Below are positions 34,879 through 44,897 of a DNA stretch of 64,000 nucleotides, piece after piece. Position 1 is the stretch's first letter, and each line of letters opens with the position of its first letter. The position numbers and the translations under genes are program-made. Location: contig OX419761.1 of assembly GCA_948567375.1 (NCBI GenBank), positions 34,970,501 to 35,034,500 of the forward strand. Reading direction: 5' to 3'. The notes under the pieces are model-generated. The model saw nothing but the letters and a program-made list of their open reading frames with translations. It was not told where the DNA came from and searched no databases. Source of the DNA: Lunularia cruciata. Taxonomy: Eukaryota > Streptophyta > Marchantiopsida > Lunulariales > Lunulariaceae.

Positions 34879-35352
34879 CTAATCTTGAGAACTAGCTGAT
34901 GAAGGTGGTAGTATTTCTGTAGCTGTACTAAGACTCTCTCCAAGATCCTTCACCAAAGTTTCCAAAAGTGCTTTTACTCCACTACACTCATGTCCTTTTG
35001 GAAGTCCTTCAACTCCACAAACCTCACACAACTCTTTGGTCTTAGATCTTCTCCCTCCCAATCTTGGTGAAGAAGATCCAACATGCAAACCCAAGTCAAG
35101 TAAGCCTCTCCTTTCCCTCAATCTCTTGCTCTCAAAGGTCAATGGATATGAACTTGCCTTATGTCCCTTCTCTCCACATAGAAAGCACTTAGACTCACTC
35201 TTTCCTCCAAGTGGTGTGGGTTTTTGGATCCTCTCAATACTCTCTTCAAATTCTATTGTAAACTCTCTTTTCCTCAAATCAACCCCTACAATCACCTCAA
35301 ACCCTTGGGGAACCTTGCATAATCTCAATTTCCACTCTTGATGACCCTCCAT
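34879..35352 (-). CDS. Zinc-knuckle ORF upstream of gag (element B), ligand lost
   Basis: 157-residue frame starting MEGHQEW, collinear with 20250-20747. The fourth ligand of the first CCHC knuckle is Tyr (KASSYPL) instead of Cys (KASSCPL), so this knuckle should bind zinc poorly. The second C-x2-C...H-x-C cluster is kept. It lies 227 bp upstream of gag. Confidence 0.68.
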   Translation of the reverse strand: MEGHQEWKLRLCKVPQGFEVIVGVDLRKREFTIEFEESIERIQKPTPLGGKSESKCFLCGEKGHKASSYPLTFESKRLRERRGLLDLGLHVGSSSPRLGGRRSKTKELCEVCGVEGLPKGHECSGVKALLETLVKDLGESLSTATEILPPSSASSQD

Positions 35353-35733
35353 GTTCCCAAGATGAATCTAAACACTCAAACATGCTTTTTGTTGATCTCA
35401 AACTTCTCATGCATGAGATCTCCGCTTTGCAGAATTGACCCTTCCTCACAATGTCACTCAAATCTCCCAACCGATGTGTCACAGTCCTCTGCAATTTTGT
35501 ACACTTGATAACAACTCCAAGGTGTCCCTCTCTGCAAAATTTCAGATCTTTTCATTGAGCCATTTGGTCTAGACACCTTTCTATTCAGCACCCATATTTC
35601 AGATTTGGTCTGAAAACAACCCCCCTCACTTCAAAAACTCATTTCTCCCTGCGCAAGAAAGATCTCTCTCTAATTTTTGTGGCAGCAAGTGGGATACAAC
35701 GCACTTAATTTCCTTGGACATTTTCAGGACAAT

Positions 35734-35970
35734 TCACTGAAAATTGAAGAAATGGAAGACTCTGTACAATTTTCCAGAGAGCATGCAGTTGCGGGAGCAC
35801 TTTACCCTATCAACTTTCAAAACTTCTAGCCCAGTGTGCATAGAAGCTCTCACAATAATTTCATGTGTGCTAACTGAAAGATAACCTGAGCCATCATGTG
35901 TAGAAATCTCAAGTCCAGATCTCAAACTTGAGATTTTGCCCAAAATCACCTTAATCCCCAAAATCTGCAA
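35734..35970 (-). CDS. Leader small ORF 2 (78 aa), element B
   Basis: Counterpart of 21109-21342, starting MQILGIKVILGKISS. No known domain. Retained mainly because it is collinear in four copies. Confidence 0.35.
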   Translation of the reverse strand: MQILGIKVILGKISSLRSGLEISTHDGSGYLSVSTHEIIVRASMHTGLEVLKVDRVKCSRNCMLSGKLYRVFHFFNFQ

Positions 35971-35999
35971 TCCACCTCACACAATCTCTCCAATTCCTC

Positions 36000-36233
36000 T
36001 CATGTGTACAAGATGTACAAAATCACCTCAAAGACATCATAATGAACTACAGGGTATACAAATGGATCTTGGTTCTCTAACATAAGTTCAGCCCTCTCCT
36101 CTCCTAATGTTCTCTCCAAGTGAGCTCTCATAGCCTCCTTCTGCCTAATGTAGAATTGGACGCGGAACATTATCTTGCCTTCTAGAGAGGTCCCGGCAAC
36201 GGAACCAAAAATGTGAGCCAGCCTGTCTCTCAC
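36000..36233 (-). CDS. Leader small ORF 1 (77 aa) through the PBS, element B
   Basis: Counterpart of 21372-21605. It begins within the LTR, crosses the PBS and ends in the leader. Only a few residues differ from A. Confidence 0.45.
   Translation of the reverse strand: MRDRLAHIFGSVAGTSLEGKIMFRVQFYIRQKEAMRAHLERTLGEERAELMLENQDPFVYPVVHYDVFEVILYILYT
36190..36207 (-). other. Primer-binding site matching tRNA-Glu (element B)
   Basis: Plus strand GTCCCGGCAACGGAACCA, four bases (AAAA) from the LTR start. Identical to copy A. Confidence 0.85.
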
Positions 36234-36902
36234 TCAGGATGAACCTCTGATGGCTATTATGGTAGCGCACTATGGACTAAGAAGGCAAGGAACCCCAACT
36301 CCATCATACTCCTCCAAGGCTAACACTCCAAGACTCAAGACATTGCTCACTAGAGAACTCAATGAGAGAGATAGTTGCAAAATGAAAGGATGATGAGTAC
36401 CTCCTCACCCCTTGTTTATATACTTGTGAAATAGTTACGTACCAAAGTTACTAATTACCATAGTAACTCAAGTTACTAGACTAAAAGTCAAGTAAAGTCA
36501 AAAAGTAGAAAGGAATATCCATTCACATGGGCATATTCCCCTAAGCATGTGGTCTTATCTTGACCCAACCACTAAGTCAAGGATTCCTTCACATTGGCTA
36601 TCCTTGGACTAAAGAAGAATCCAAAACAAAAAGGCTTGCGGGCCCAAGAGTTCTTAACTCTTTCCTCAAAGCCAAACACCTAGGAATAATACCAAGTCAA
36701 CACACTAAAATCCAAAATAGTGGTGCTCATCTTTTCTACTTCCTCTAAAGTAAGGTCCCATCTATCTTAGCTACGACTAACTTTAGCTAACCATGACTAA
36801 TATAGAACCATCCTTTATCTCTATATAAATAACATCTCTTAAGTACTTGTAATACCAAGCTAAATATCACAATACCACACACATGCACAAATGGGTGTTA
36901 CA
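36212..36902 (-). repeat. 5' LTR of element B
   Basis: 691 bp. Its start reads TGTGAGCCAG, one change from the family consensus CCGG. Confidence 0.96.
36415..36422 (-). promoter_or_regulatory. TATA box in the 5' LTR of element B
   Basis: TATATAAA on the minus strand (CAAGTATATAAACAAGG context), about 480 bp into the LTR. Conserved in A and most other copies. Confidence 0.6.
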
Positions 36903-37243
36903 GACCCAACCACTAAGTCAAGGATTCGTTCACATGGGCTATCCTTGGACTAAAGAAGAATCCAAAACAAAAAGGCTTGCGGGCCCAAGAGTTCTCAACT
37001 CTTTCCTCAAAGCCAAACATCTAAGAATAATACCAAGTCAACACACTAGAATCCAAAATAGTGGTGCTCATCTTTTCCACCTCCTCTAAAGTAAGGTCCC
37101 CTCTATTTTAGCTATGACTTACTCTAGCTAATCATGACTAATGTAGAACCATCCTTTATCTTTATATAAATAATATCTCTCAAGTACTTGTAATACCAAG
37201 CTAAATATCACAATACCACACACATGCACAAATGGGTGTTACA
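36903..37243 (-). repeat. Solo family-1 LTR, right part, split by element B
   Basis: Begins with the second GACC copy and continues the LTR of 28731-29085 to its GTTACA end. It is more diverged from B's LTRs than they are from each other, consistent with an older insertion. Confidence 0.92.
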
Positions 37244-38921
37244 GGCCATATGATCCACACATATGACCTACAACCAGTATTCACCAAGTTCAAATGCTGG
37301 TTTCTCCCTAGAAAGAGCCACTCACACCTCTATCAACCACTTCAGTATAGCCTCAACATCTCGAATGTGATCCCAAACAAACTTTCTTATACCACCATCC
37401 ATCTAGGTTTTGTCCTTCTCACACGTAGTACAACCCTTAATAGGTATGTCATCAAGGAATGGTCGGGTTCTATTGGGAATGAAAGGTTGCAAAGTACGAT
37501 TCATAGCACTTTGCATATGTGCTATCGAGTTGGTAACTCCCATCAAAAGAGTGCACATGCACATGAAGCCTAGTGGAGTTCACATGGTGGTAATATCTTG
37601 GCTTCCTTTTGCAAGCTGAAACTTATCATATCCCAAGTATAGGTCCCCAATAGAATAGATGGCCCTCCTTGCAAACTCTTTAAGAAAGCATCCACAGTTG
37701 AACCTACACCACAATTTTGAATTGTCATATTGTTTGGAGGTTGCATATCCTAGATGAAATGCAGCTTTCTATTCTTCTTCCTCATTGTGAACCAGCGGTT
37801 GGAGTATGGTGCTTCTGATGGCTCAAGAATCTTGGCTCTGACCTCTTCCTTCAATAGCTCCATCAATTGAGGCAAAAGTGCCTTTGGTATCGGCATATGC
37901 CTCAAATCCCATGGTACATTTGTAACCATGAATATAATCATCGGGGTAACCTCTTGTGGGTTCACACACCCAATCTCCTCAATCTTGAAAGAAAAAGCTT
38001 TCCCATACTTAGCAATCATCTCCTTGAATGCTTGGCATTCAACCTCCGTGAGCAACCCATCTCCCCCAACTGTGAGTTCTATCAAAATTTCCTTAGTAAA
38101 AGAATGGTCAATATCCTCTAGCTTCCTCAAGATTGTTTCTTCTTGTGTTCTTTGCAGCAAATCTGATGCATCCAACGGTAATGGAACAGCAATAGGCCAT
38201 ACCTTCTTGTCCATTGTCTTGTACTTGGTATTGCACTCTACTTCACGAACCAATTCCAAAAGTGGACGATAAAGTCCTCTCCGTATCTCAATCACCAAAT
38301 TTCCTTTCTCCATCAAATTAACCACCTCTCTTACCCACTTGCCTTCTCCTAGATCTTCCAATGCACCAATGATAAGCTCTCCTTCATTGCCTCTGATGCT
38401 TTCAGAATTTTCTCTTTCTTTCTCATCCTTTTCTGCCAATTTCTTGATTTGCTCTTTGTATGCACAAAGCATACAGTCCTATCTCTTTGGACTCCAATGT
38501 AGGTTCTATCAAAATAGGTCTTCACTGATTTTTTGTGGTGGAATAATATATGTGGCACCTCATTCTTCCACCTTCCTTGCCGAGGTGCCTAGTGGAAATC
38601 CCACCTCTTAGTAGGCTTCTCCGGATCTCTCAACTCTCTTCTATCTGGCAAAACAATAGGAAACTATACTATCCTTGTCCCATTCTGACTCTTACCTTTG
38701 CCACGTGAGTACCATCATTCAAGACCTTGCTTTCCATTCTAAACTAAGTGATGAAAGGCTGCCCTAATATGATAAGATAAGGCAAGGTATTGTGCACAAA
38801 CATATTGATTGGTTCTATGACATTCCCAATCTTTATCTTGACATCTGGACAAGTTCCCCACAAAGCATTCTTGGTTTGGTTCACCAAGTTAACCTTCCAA
38901 TCAATGTCACAGTCTACAATG
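37244..38921 (-). pseudogene. Family-3 gypsy pol relic (protease to reverse transcriptase)
   Basis: Minus strand from 38921. The protease-side segment near 38740-38900 contains KNALWGTCPDVKIKIGNVIE and ILGQPFIT. A linker frame of 240 residues (37750-38472) ends with LEPSEAPYSNRWF and KKNRKLHFI. RT then continues with frameshifts, and the catalytic block FLDDIPIKG reads at about 37432-37462. It continues at 28730 beyond the solo LTR. The block after the two Asp residues (IPIKG) differs from family 1 (FCVYG), so this is a separate lineage. Confidence 0.78.
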
Positions 38922-39469
38922 GAGAACTCAATGAGAGAGAAATAGTTGCAAATGAAAGGATGATGAGTACCTCCTCACCCCTTATTTATATACTTGTGAA
39001 ATAGTTATGTATCAAAGTTACTAATTACCATTGTAACTCAAGTTACTAGACTAAAAGTCAAGTAAAGTCAAAAAGTAGAAAGGAATATCCATCACATGGG
39101 CATATTCCCCTAAGCATGTGGTCTTATCTTGACCCAACCACTAAGTCAAGGATTCCTTCATATAGGTTATCCTTGGACTAAAGAAGAATCCAAAACAAAA
39201 AGGCTTGCGGGCCCAAGAGTTCTCAACTCTTTCCTCAAAGCCAAACACCTAGGAATAATACCAAGTCAACAGACTAAAATCCAAAATAATGGTGCTTATC
39301 TTTTCTTTCCTCTAAAGTAAGGTCCCTTCTATATTAGCTATGACTAAATTTAGCTAAACATGACTTATATAGAACCATCCTTTATCTCTATATAAATAAT
39401 ATCTCTTAAGTACTTGTAATACCAAGCTAAATATCACAATACCACACACATACACAAATGGGTATTACA
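38922..39469 (-). repeat. Partial family-1 LTR
   Basis: About 548 bp of LTR lacking its TGTGAG end; it begins within GAGAACTCAATGAGAG and ends GGGTATTACA. It is followed directly by a second partial LTR, repeating the junction seen at 36902/36903. Confidence 0.85.
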
Positions 39470-39809
39470 GACCCAACCACTAAGTTAAGGATTCCTTCAC
39501 ATGGGCTATCCTTGGACTAAAGAAGAATCCAAAACAAAAAGGCTTGCGGGCCCAACAGTTCTCAACTCTTTCCTCAAAGCCAGACACCTAGGAATAATAC
39601 CCAGTCAATACACTAAAATCCAAAATAGTGGTGCTCATCTTTCCTACTCCCTCTAAAGTAAGGTCCGCTCTATCTTAGCTATGACTTACTTTAGCTAAAC
39701 ATGACTAATATAGAACCATCCTTTATCTCTATATAAATAATATTTCTTAAGTACTTGTAATACCAAGCTAAATATCACAATACCACACACATGCACAAAT
39801 GGGTGTTAC
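39470..39809 (-). repeat. Partial family-1 LTR starting at GACCCAACC
   Basis: 340 bp that start at the same internal LTR base as 36903 and end GTTAC. It then joins abruptly to element leader sequence. Confidence 0.83.
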
Positions 39810-40016
39810 GGTACAAGATGTACAAAATCACTTCAAAGACATCATAATGAACTATAGGGTATACAAATGAATCTTTGTTCTCTAACATAAGTTCAGCCCT
39901 CTCCTTTCCTAATGTTCTCTCCAAGTGAACTCTCATAGCCTCCTTCTGTCTAATGTAGAATTGAACATGGAACATTATCTTGCCTTCTAGAGAGGTCCCG
40001 GCAACGGAACCAAAAA
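39810..40016 (-). other. Family-1 leader fragment with PBS
   Basis: Matches the PBS-proximal leader of B (from GTACAAGATGTAC, about 36006, to the PBS). The PBS GTCCCGGCAACGGAACCA at 39995-40012 is intact. An 87-residue form of leader small ORF 1 (39775-40038) stays open. Confidence 0.8.
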
Positions 40017-40240
40017 TGTGAGCCGGCCTATCTCTCACTTAGGATGAACCTCTGATGACTATTATGGTAGCGCACCATGGACTAAGAAGGCAAGGAACCC
40101 CAACTCCATCATACTCCTCCAAGGCTAACACTCCAAGACTCAAGACATTGCTCACTAGAGAACTCAATGAGAGAGAGGTAGTTGCAAATGAAAGGATGAT
40201 GAGTACCTCCTCACCCCTTGTTTATATACTTGTGAAATAA
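40017..40240 (-). repeat. Partial family-1 LTR (TGTGAG end)
   Basis: First 224 bp of the LTR in plus-strand order, attached to the PBS and leader, breaking off at CTTGTGAAATA and joining a family-2 LTR fragment. Confidence 0.85.
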
Positions 40241-41242
40241 GAAACACCAATAGTGGATACATTACCTTTGACAGATAGTCCACTCCATTACACTTCTTGT
40301 TGTTGGCTCTGCCAACTTTGCCCTCGGTATGTAACTCCTTGATTGGCGCCTTACCCCGAAGATGTGATTTTTGTATCTTCAAAGTTTCTTCATCCAAGCT
40401 CTCCTCCATCTTGGTGGTAAACTTACTTGGTCTGACGGCAATGATGTAAGCACTTCTCTTTCCCCTAGCACCCCTTGGACATACCAAGACACCTTCTTTG
40501 TCCTTCTCACGTCCTTGCTCGATTGTGGACATCTCCGGACTTGTCTTCTCTGTGTCCACAACTCTTCCTCTCATTTGCTGAACTTCAGCTTCTCCTTCAT
40601 TGACATTGCTGGATTCCTCACTTTGTAGTGTGAACTCTTCTTCTCCTTATGGGGCTTCTCCCTTTGACTTGGTTTCTCCTTCTAATTCCTCCTTTGGAGT
40701 TGATTCCTTCACTTTCACCAACACTGGCTTCGGATTAGGCTTTTGCATCTTTTGCGACTATACCAACACAATTTTTCCTTTCAGTCTACTTTGCTTTCTG
40801 GGCATGGCAGGTCTGTTGCTAGTATCCTCTCCTTCCCACTCTTCATGTAATACTTATCCTCTTCACAAACCCGCTCCATGTAATATCATTCATCCGTATC
40901 CTCTTCTTGGTGCAGATCCGGATGAAAGTGAGACCGCATTCTAATTCTCTCCTCCAAAGTCAGCAGATTCAGCCCAAAGTAAAAGTGAGTTGCAAAGGGT
41001 ACAAAGTAGTGTGGTTGTATATCCATTCTCCAACCTGTAATCTTCTGCCCCACCCGTTGCTGTAGACACTTCGCCCAATCTACCACTTCTCCTGCAAACA
41101 TCTGGTGAAAGAAGATTGCTTGGTGCATTGTGACATAGGTGGTTCGCTCTGGCTTGAACATCACCATCATTGTGCTCACAATCCCTCTTTGCACTTGGTT
41201 TTTGAAACTATCTACCTTATACCATTCTTTGTACGCGGTCAA
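40241..41242 (-). pseudogene. LTR-encoded protein remnant (family 2)
   Basis: A 118-residue open stretch (40886-41242) contains KPERTTYVTMHQAIFFHQMF, AKCLQQRVGQKI, PHYFVPFATHFYF and SHFHPDL, collinear with K (62822-63310 continuing past a stop into 62815). A second open piece at 40241-40574 is in another frame. Function unknown; this is the best-preserved short version of the conserved block. Confidence 0.65.
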
Positions 41243-41527
41243 TTAAAGGAATTCCTAACCTTGGCAGTTTCTTTTGATACATCACACTTCCGATAGAAGA
41301 TGGTAACCCCTACCTCTCTTGCTTCTCTACCTAGGACTACTCTCTGTCCTCATCTTTGTATTTTATTTTGTCCAACCCAGGTCCTTCAGACTTGACCCAA
41401 GGTCAATTTTGGGTTTATGCCAAACACATGATTCTTCACATTTCTTCCCTGTTTAGCCCTTGTTTGGCTTGACCAATGCACTTCTTCTTTAAAAGTAAAA
41501 AAAATTTAAAAAAATGTGGGTACCACA
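40241..41527 (-). repeat. Family-2 LTR fragment with coding remnant
   Basis: Homologous to 47780-49049 and 62400-64000, ending in ATGTGGGTACCACA at 41527. No PPT follows, so this is an outer LTR edge. The inner part is lost to the family-1 fragment. Confidence 0.7.
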
Positions 41528-42173
41528 GACTTACAGAGGTTGTGTTCTACAAGATTCTTAATTCAGATTGTGATTGACCCTTAAGCATTTCATCTCAATG
41601 AAATATCATGCACATGCAATCCATCTAGATTACTCCATAGATTTCTTGAGCAAGGTTTATGTATACTTCATTGCAACACAAAGGAGGAGAGCAATATTGG
41701 ATGGCCAAGAATGGAACAAAGAAGGTTTTGACTATCAATAAGGGCGTGCCCTCTGGTTTCTCTTAAATATTGGTTCTACCATATCAAGATTCAATCATGC
41801 CATCTCTGCACTTCTCAACCATTTAGTTTTAAGCTCAAAGCCTTCTTATGTCTGATAGCAATGTAAGTAGACCAACCCGTGCGTGTGTGTAGGTTTTTGT
41901 GCAAGTTGTTCAATCATCATCAAAATCTACTAGGACTAATACCGACCTTTTAGCTTCTCTCTGTATATGTACTTGAACTAAAATCTATTCCTGAATTGGT
42001 TTATACCTTCTACTCTATTTGAATCCCTCCTTTGATCCTTTACTGTCTATGTTCCCCTATCACACCCTTTTTATATTTCTTGTCACTCTAGAGGATTCCT
42101 TTGATATTTCTTTGTGTTTCCAAACCATTCAAGATTCCTATGTCATGTCAAACATTTCAAGAGTTGTCTGTCC
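41528..42173. other. Unassigned DNA
   Basis: Mixed sequence with no recognisable gene. The last part (42000-42173) is T/C-rich, like the region that resumes at 42866, and is split from it by the solo LTR. Confidence 0.4.
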
Positions 42174-42865
42174 TGTGAGCTGGCCTGTTTTTCACTCAAG
42201 ATGAACCTCTGATGGCTATTATGGTAGCGCACCATGGACTAAGAAGGCAAGGAACCCCAACTCCATCATACTCCTCCAAGGCTAACACTCCAAGACTTAT
42301 GCCATTGCTCGCTAGAGAACACAATGAGAGAGAGATAGTTACAAATGAAAGGATGATGAGTATCTTCCCACCCCTAGTTTATATACTTGTGAAATAGTGT
42401 CACACCCAAGTTACTAATTATTGGAGTAACTCAAATATCTAGGCTAAAAGTCAAATAAAGTCAAAAAGTATAAAGGAATATCCATCCATATGGGCATATT
42501 CCACTAAGCATGTGATCTTATCTTGACCTAACTACTAAGTCAAGGATTCATTCACATGGGCTATCCTTGGACTATAGAAAAATTCAAAACAAAAAGGCTT
42601 GCGGACCCAAGAGTTCTCAACTCTTTCCTCAAAGCCAAACACCTATGAATAATACCAAGTCAATAAACTAGAATCCAAAATAGTGGTGCTCATCTTTTCC
42701 ACTTCCTTTAAAGTAAGGTCCCCTCTATCTTAGTTGTGACTAACTTTAGCTAATCATGACTAATGTAGAACCATCATTTATCTCTATATAAATAATATTT
42801 TTCAAGTATTTTTTATACCAAGCTAAATATCATAATACCACACACATGCACAAATGGGTGTTATA
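42174..42865 (-). repeat. Solo family-1 LTR
   Basis: 692 bp, TGTGAGCTGG...GTTATA, with a C-to-T change in the terminal ACA. Flanks GTCC (42170-42173) and GTCT (42866-42869) fit a mutated 4-bp duplication. No internal sequence adjoins. Confidence 0.88.
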
Positions 42866-44330
42866 GTCTTGTCTAACCCTTTTGAGACTTTCTTTAGATT
42901 CCTGTCAAAACCCTTCAAGATTTTTCTATCTTGCATTCCTTTGAGAATTCACTGTCCTAAGACAAAACCTTTTTCTCTGTCCTGCCCAAACCCTTCTTTG
43001 ATACTTCACTATATATGCCAAGACCTCCTACAAGATTTCTCTATAAATAGCAAAACCTCTTTCAAAATTTCTCTGTGTAAATGCAAAAACCTCTTTTGAG
43101 ATCTCACTCCTGCAAAACTGCAAACCCCTTCAAGGTCTCACTCTCTTTGTTTTGCAAAAACCATTTCCAGAGTTATCTCTATCCTGCCAAACCTCTTTCA
43201 AGACTGCATTGTCCTGGCAAAACCTCCTTGAGAGTTCACTCCTGGCCAAACCCTCCTCTCTTAAAAATTCCTGCCTCTCTTCTTCTATCCAAGCTCTCTT
43301 CTCTCTCAAAAATTTTCCTTCTGTCCAGTCCTTCCTTCTTCAAGATTCCTACGTCTCACTCCAATTCCTAACTTCCCTTGATCTTTTCTTTTCCTCTAAA
43401 AAATCACCTTTCTCTCTTCCTTTTGATGGTTCAAAAACCCTCTCTGATTTTTCTGTTCCTTCCTTCTCTCTTCTACTTGATGCCCTTCCTTCCGGATGGT
43501 TCAAAACCCTTATTTGATTTTATTTTTCTTTTCTATTGCTATATTGTATTAGATCACACTCCTTTCCTTTTCCTCAATCCTTCACTTTCATTGCCACTGT
43601 ATTCAATCACTCTCCTTTCACACCTCCTCTCATTTTCTTGATCCTTCCGTATCATTGCCACATATTCTTTGTTGTTTCTTTTTCTTTCCTTCACTGTCAC
43701 CTCCTTCGATCCTTTCTGCCTATTCCTTTGCTCCTTTACTGCCTCTACCAAAACTCTCTTTGATCCTCAAAAACCTCCTCCTTTGATTCCTCTTGTCACT
43801 ACCTTCTTTTGTTTCCTGAACTCTCTACCTTTGTTCCTGATTCCTTAACTCTCTCCTTTTGATTCTTGATTCCTCATATCTTGTGTCTTCACTTGTTACC
43901 TGAACTCTTTGCCTTTGATTCCTCAAAACCCCTGTCTAAAAACTCTCTCTTTGATTCCTCTTGTCCAAAACTCTCTGTCTTTGTTCCTGATTCCTCAAAA
44001 CCTTTACCTTCCTTCCTGATTCCTAAACTCTCTGCCTTTGATTCCTCAAAACTCCTATCCAAAAACTCTCTCTCTTTTGAGAATCAGCCTTCCTCTCTCA
44101 TGTCCAAGAACTTCCCTTTGATATCTCCCTTAACCAGCAAAAACCCTCCTCTTCGAGATTCTTCCATGTTCTCCTTGTTCCCTCCCCAAATCCTCTTGTC
44201 TAAAACTCCTTCAATATTTTTCTCCTTTCCCCAAAAATTCTTTCCTTTGGCCAGAATCCTCTCTCAATCTCAACTCTCTGTTGACTTTGGCCGGATGGCC
44301 TTCTTGTCCTATCCCAAATGCTAACCAAAA
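42866..44330. repeat. Pyrimidine-rich low-complexity region with short irregular repeats
   Basis: About 1.4 kb rich in C and T on the plus strand, with recurring AAAACC(T/C)CTTT, TTTGATTCCT and CAAAACTCTCT-type motifs. Its reverse complement resembles the purine-rich array at 23138-24130 in composition. Long open frames here reflect low stop density, not a gene. Confidence 0.55.
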
Positions 44331-44897
44331 CTCCTAAGGACTTCATTTCTGTGGATGTTAAGTCTCATTTGTCATTTTTTGCATTCCCTTCACTAAGCCA
44401 ACTTTTCTCTAGTTGATCCTTTTCTTCCTCCTCTTGATGCTCATTCTCTTGGGCTTTTTTTAAGTCACTGAGTATATTCTCCTTTCTTTGCCAAGATTAG
44501 TTCCCCTTCCTTGCTTATAGTAACATAAAAGAAGCTCCCAAGTCACACCAAACTCTAGATCATTACAGCACTTGCCTCCAATAATCTTTTTGTTTCAAAC
44601 CCATTACCACTACTCTTCTGCCAACTCTCAAAATTCCTATCACAACCCAACAAAAATAGCACCTACAACCTATAGCAAACTTTACTTCTTTTGGCAATTA
44701 TCAAGTTCTGCCCAGAAAGTTTACACCGCCTACAAATAGCACTTTTAAATACATCTACATACTATTCTCCCGTTTTCTCTATCATACCAAATAGGACTAT
44801 TGCAACCCTAGATTATTTTCCCAACCACAACGGTGTAATTCAACTTGAAGAGCACTCTTCCAAATGATTGTGTAATATTTGACAACATGCCCAAAGG
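44331..44897. other. Unassigned DNA before the family-2 gag relic
   Basis: No gene recognised. The stretch may include decayed pol sequence of element G on the minus strand, but I see no diagnostic motif. Confidence 0.3.

Larger units (their letters stand above)
29086..36902 (-). mobile_element. Family-1 gypsy element B, full length with open gag-pol
   Basis: 7817 bp. The LTRs are 691 bp each and differ at about seven sites by eye. A perfect 4-bp duplication GACC flanks it (29082-29085 and 36903-36906). PPT, PBS and TATA box are present and gag-pol is uninterrupted. It is nested in a solo LTR that is itself nested in family-3 pol. Confidence 0.97.

Noticed and set aside
42854-43763. Several Ser/Phe/Leu-rich plus ORFs
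   Set aside because: They sit in pyrimidine-rich low-complexity DNA where stops are rare. Overlapping frames are equally open.
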